DNA of 13,211 nucleotides, from assembly GCA_030066455.1 (NCBI GenBank), contig JASJBQ010000065.1:1-13211 (forward strand), given 5' to 3'. The position numbers and the translations under genes were made by a program. The notes under the pieces are model-generated. The model was not told the DNA's origin. It searched no databases and saw only the letters and a program-made list of their open reading frames with translations. The stretch's first letter is position 1; the number at the start of each line of letters is the position of its first letter. Shown piece by piece: positions 11,817 through 13,211 of the stretch. Source of the DNA: Desulfobacterales bacterium. Its GTDB lineage: Bacteria > Desulfobacterota > Desulfobacteria > Desulfobacterales > UBA5852.

Positions 11817-13211
11817 CTAATATCTGTAATGATCGGGCTTGAACGGCCCCTCCACCGCCACCCCGATGTAACCCGCCTGCTCGGGGCTGAGTTTCGTCAG
11901 CTTGACGCCCAGCCGGTCGAGGTGCAGACGGGCCACCTCTTCGTCGAGCTTTTTGGGCAGGGTGTAGACGTCTTTGGCGTGCGGCTTGCTGGCCAGCTCG
12001 ATCTGCGCCAGGCACTGGTTCGTGAAGCTGTTGCTCATCACGAAGCTGGGGTGTCCGGTGGCGCAGCCCAGGTTCACCAACCGCCCCTCGGCCAGCACGA
12101 CCACCGTGCGGCCGGATGTCAAGGTCCACTTGTCTACCTGGGGCTTGATGTTCTCCCGGGTGCAGGCAGGCGTGGTCTCCAGGTAGGTCATGTCGATCTC
12201 GTTGTCGAAATGACCGATGTTGCAGATGATGGCTTCGTTTTTCATCTGCTCCATGTGGGCGCCGGTAATCACGTGGTAGTTGCCGGTGGCGGTGACGAAG
12301 ATATCGCCGAGGGCGGCAGCGTCTTCCATGGTCACCACCTCGAAGCCTTCCATGGCCGCCTGCAGCGCACAGATGGGATCGATCTCGGTCACCACCACGC
12401 GGGCCCCGTAGCCCCGCATCGAGCGCGCGCAGCCCTTGCCCACGTCGCCGTAGCCGCAGATCACCACGATCTTGCCGGCCATCATGACGTCGGTGGCGCG
12501 TTTGATGCCGTCGGCCAGGGATTCGCGGCAGCCGTAGAGGTTGTCGAATTTAGATTTGGTCACCGAATCGTTGACATTGATGGCCGGAAAAAGCAGTTCG
12601 CCGTCACGGGCCAGTTGGTAGAGACGATGGACCCCGGTAGTGGTTTCCTCTGAGACGCCGCGGACCTTGGCCGCTACCCGCTGCCAGCGGCCGGGATCGG
12701 ACGCGTAGCCTTCTTTGAGGCGCTCCATCAGGATTTTCATGTCCGGATTGTCGTAGTGTTTATCCAGCAGCCCGGGATCTTTTTCGATTTTGACGCCCTG
12801 ATGAATGAACATGGTGGCATCCCCGCCATCGTCGACAATCAGGTCCGGCCCGGAGCCGTCCGGCCAGGTCAGGGCCATTTCGGTGCACCACCAGTATTCC
12901 TCCAGGGTTTCCTCCTTCCAGGCAAAGACCGCGGCGGTGCCGTTCCTGGCGATGGCCGCAGCCGCGTGGTCCTGGGTGGAAAAGATATTGCAGCTGGCCC
13001 AGCGCACGTCCGCCCCCAGCGCCGCGAGTGTTTCGATCAGCATGGCCGTCTGGATGGTCATGTGAAGGCTGCCGGTCACTTTGAGGCCCTTGAGCGGCAT
13101 GTCCTTGCCGTATTTGGCCCTCACGGCCATCAGGCCCGGCATTTCGTTTTCGGCCAGTTTCATTTCCTTGTTGCCGAAATCGGCCAGCGCCATGTCGGCG
13201 ACCTTGTAGGG
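11817..13211 (-). CDS. ahcY: S-adenosylhomocysteinase, 5' end cut by the window edge
   Basis: This enzyme reversibly splits S-adenosylhomocysteine into adenosine and homocysteine, which removes the product that inhibits methyltransferases. The frame stays open to the last base of the window, and the codons before the Met at 13193 read 'PYKVAD', the usual start region of this family. The true start is therefore beyond the edge, and Met 13193 is internal. Numbering from that Met, the NAD-binding loop 'GYGDVGKG' is at 247-254. The substrate region has '[11 protein letters not shown]' (208-218), and '[11 protein letters not shown]' (324-334) and '[14 protein letters not shown]' (380-393) follow. 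The protein ends in the characteristic 'KPDHYRY'. The extra stretch around 140-180 is typical of the long bacterial and plant form. No other methyl-cycle gene is in view; neighbours upstream lie outside the window. Confidence 0.96.
   Translation of the reverse strand, partial: PYKVADMALADFGNKEMKLAENEMPGLMAVRAKYGKDMPLKGLKVTGSLHMTIQTAMLIETLAALGADVRWASCNIFSTQDHAAAAIARNGTAAVFAWKEETLEEYWWCTEMALTWPDGSGPDLIVDDGGDATMFIHQGVKIEKDPGLLDKHYDNPDMKILMERLKEGYASDPGRWQRVAAKVRGVSEETTTGVHRLYQLARDGELLFPAINVNDSVTKSKFDNLYGCRESLADGIKRATDVMMAGKIVVICGYGDVGKGCARSMRGYGARVVVTEIDPICALQAAMEGFEVVTMEDAAALGDIFVTATGNYHVITGAHMEQMKNEAIICNIGHFDNEIDMTYLETTPACTRENIKPQVDKWTLTSGRTVVVLAEGRLVNLGCATGHPSFVMSNSFTNQCLAQIELASKPHAKDVYTLPKKLDEEVARLHLDRLGVKLTKLSPEQAGYIGVAVEGPFKPDHYRY

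Noticed and set aside
11491..12129. Minus-strand open frame of 212 residues from ahcY into the palindrome
   Set aside because: Its first part lies in another frame of ahcY and the rest is translated repeat DNA; no domain and no ribosome binding site.

Overview
The window looks like chromosomal DNA of a GC-rich, flagellated Gram-negative bacterium. The gene set and protein style suggest a Desulfobacterota (former Deltaproteobacteria) sulfate-reducer-like organism. That placement is inference from general resemblance of the FlgM, LivKHMGF, NAD kinase and S-adenosylhomocysteinase proteins, not from a marker gene. Almost all of it is ordinary core metabolism and transport. I see no rRNA, tRNA, CRISPR array, transposase, phage gene or defence module.

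Layout, left to right. (1) 19-324 (-) flgM, the anti-sigma-28 factor, divergent from 497-1093 (+), a two-CBS-domain protein. (2) 1243-1827 (-) mntP, a manganese exporter, with a near-consensus sigma-70 promoter, a hairpin that covers its ribosome binding site, and a good terminator. (3) 2036-3073 and 3207-4535 (+), a nicotinamidase-like cysteine hydrolase followed by nicotinate phosphoribosyltransferase (pncB), probably an NAD salvage pair. (4) 4664-9756 (-), a complete branched-chain amino-acid ABC transporter in the order livK-livH-livM-livG-livF. It has a strong promoter before livK, a hairpin between livK and livH, overlapping livM/livG/livF ends, and a terminator after livF shared with the convergent pncB end. 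(5) 9954-10367 (-), a small cupin. (6) 10590-11447 (+), NAD kinase starting at TTG. (7) 11448-11816, a non-coding stretch packed with inverted repeats. (8) 11817-13211 (-), S-adenosylhomocysteinase (ahcY), running off the right edge without its first codons.

How the genes fit together: the hydrolase/PncB pair would turn nicotinamide into nicotinate mononucleotide, and NAD kinase turns NAD into NADP, so two separate loci here feed the pyridine nucleotide pool. The Liv system imports branched-chain or related amino acids as substrates. MntP and AhcY are housekeeping functions (metal detoxification and methyl-cycle clearing).

The most unusual item is the 145-bp imperfect palindrome at 11672-11816. 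It is symmetric about one centre with no net insertion between its arms, and it ends at the base next to the ahcY stop codon. Smaller inverted repeats and two minus-strand terminator-like hairpins lie beside it. I take it for a dispersed palindromic repeat or a structured 3' untranslated region. A genome-wide search would decide.
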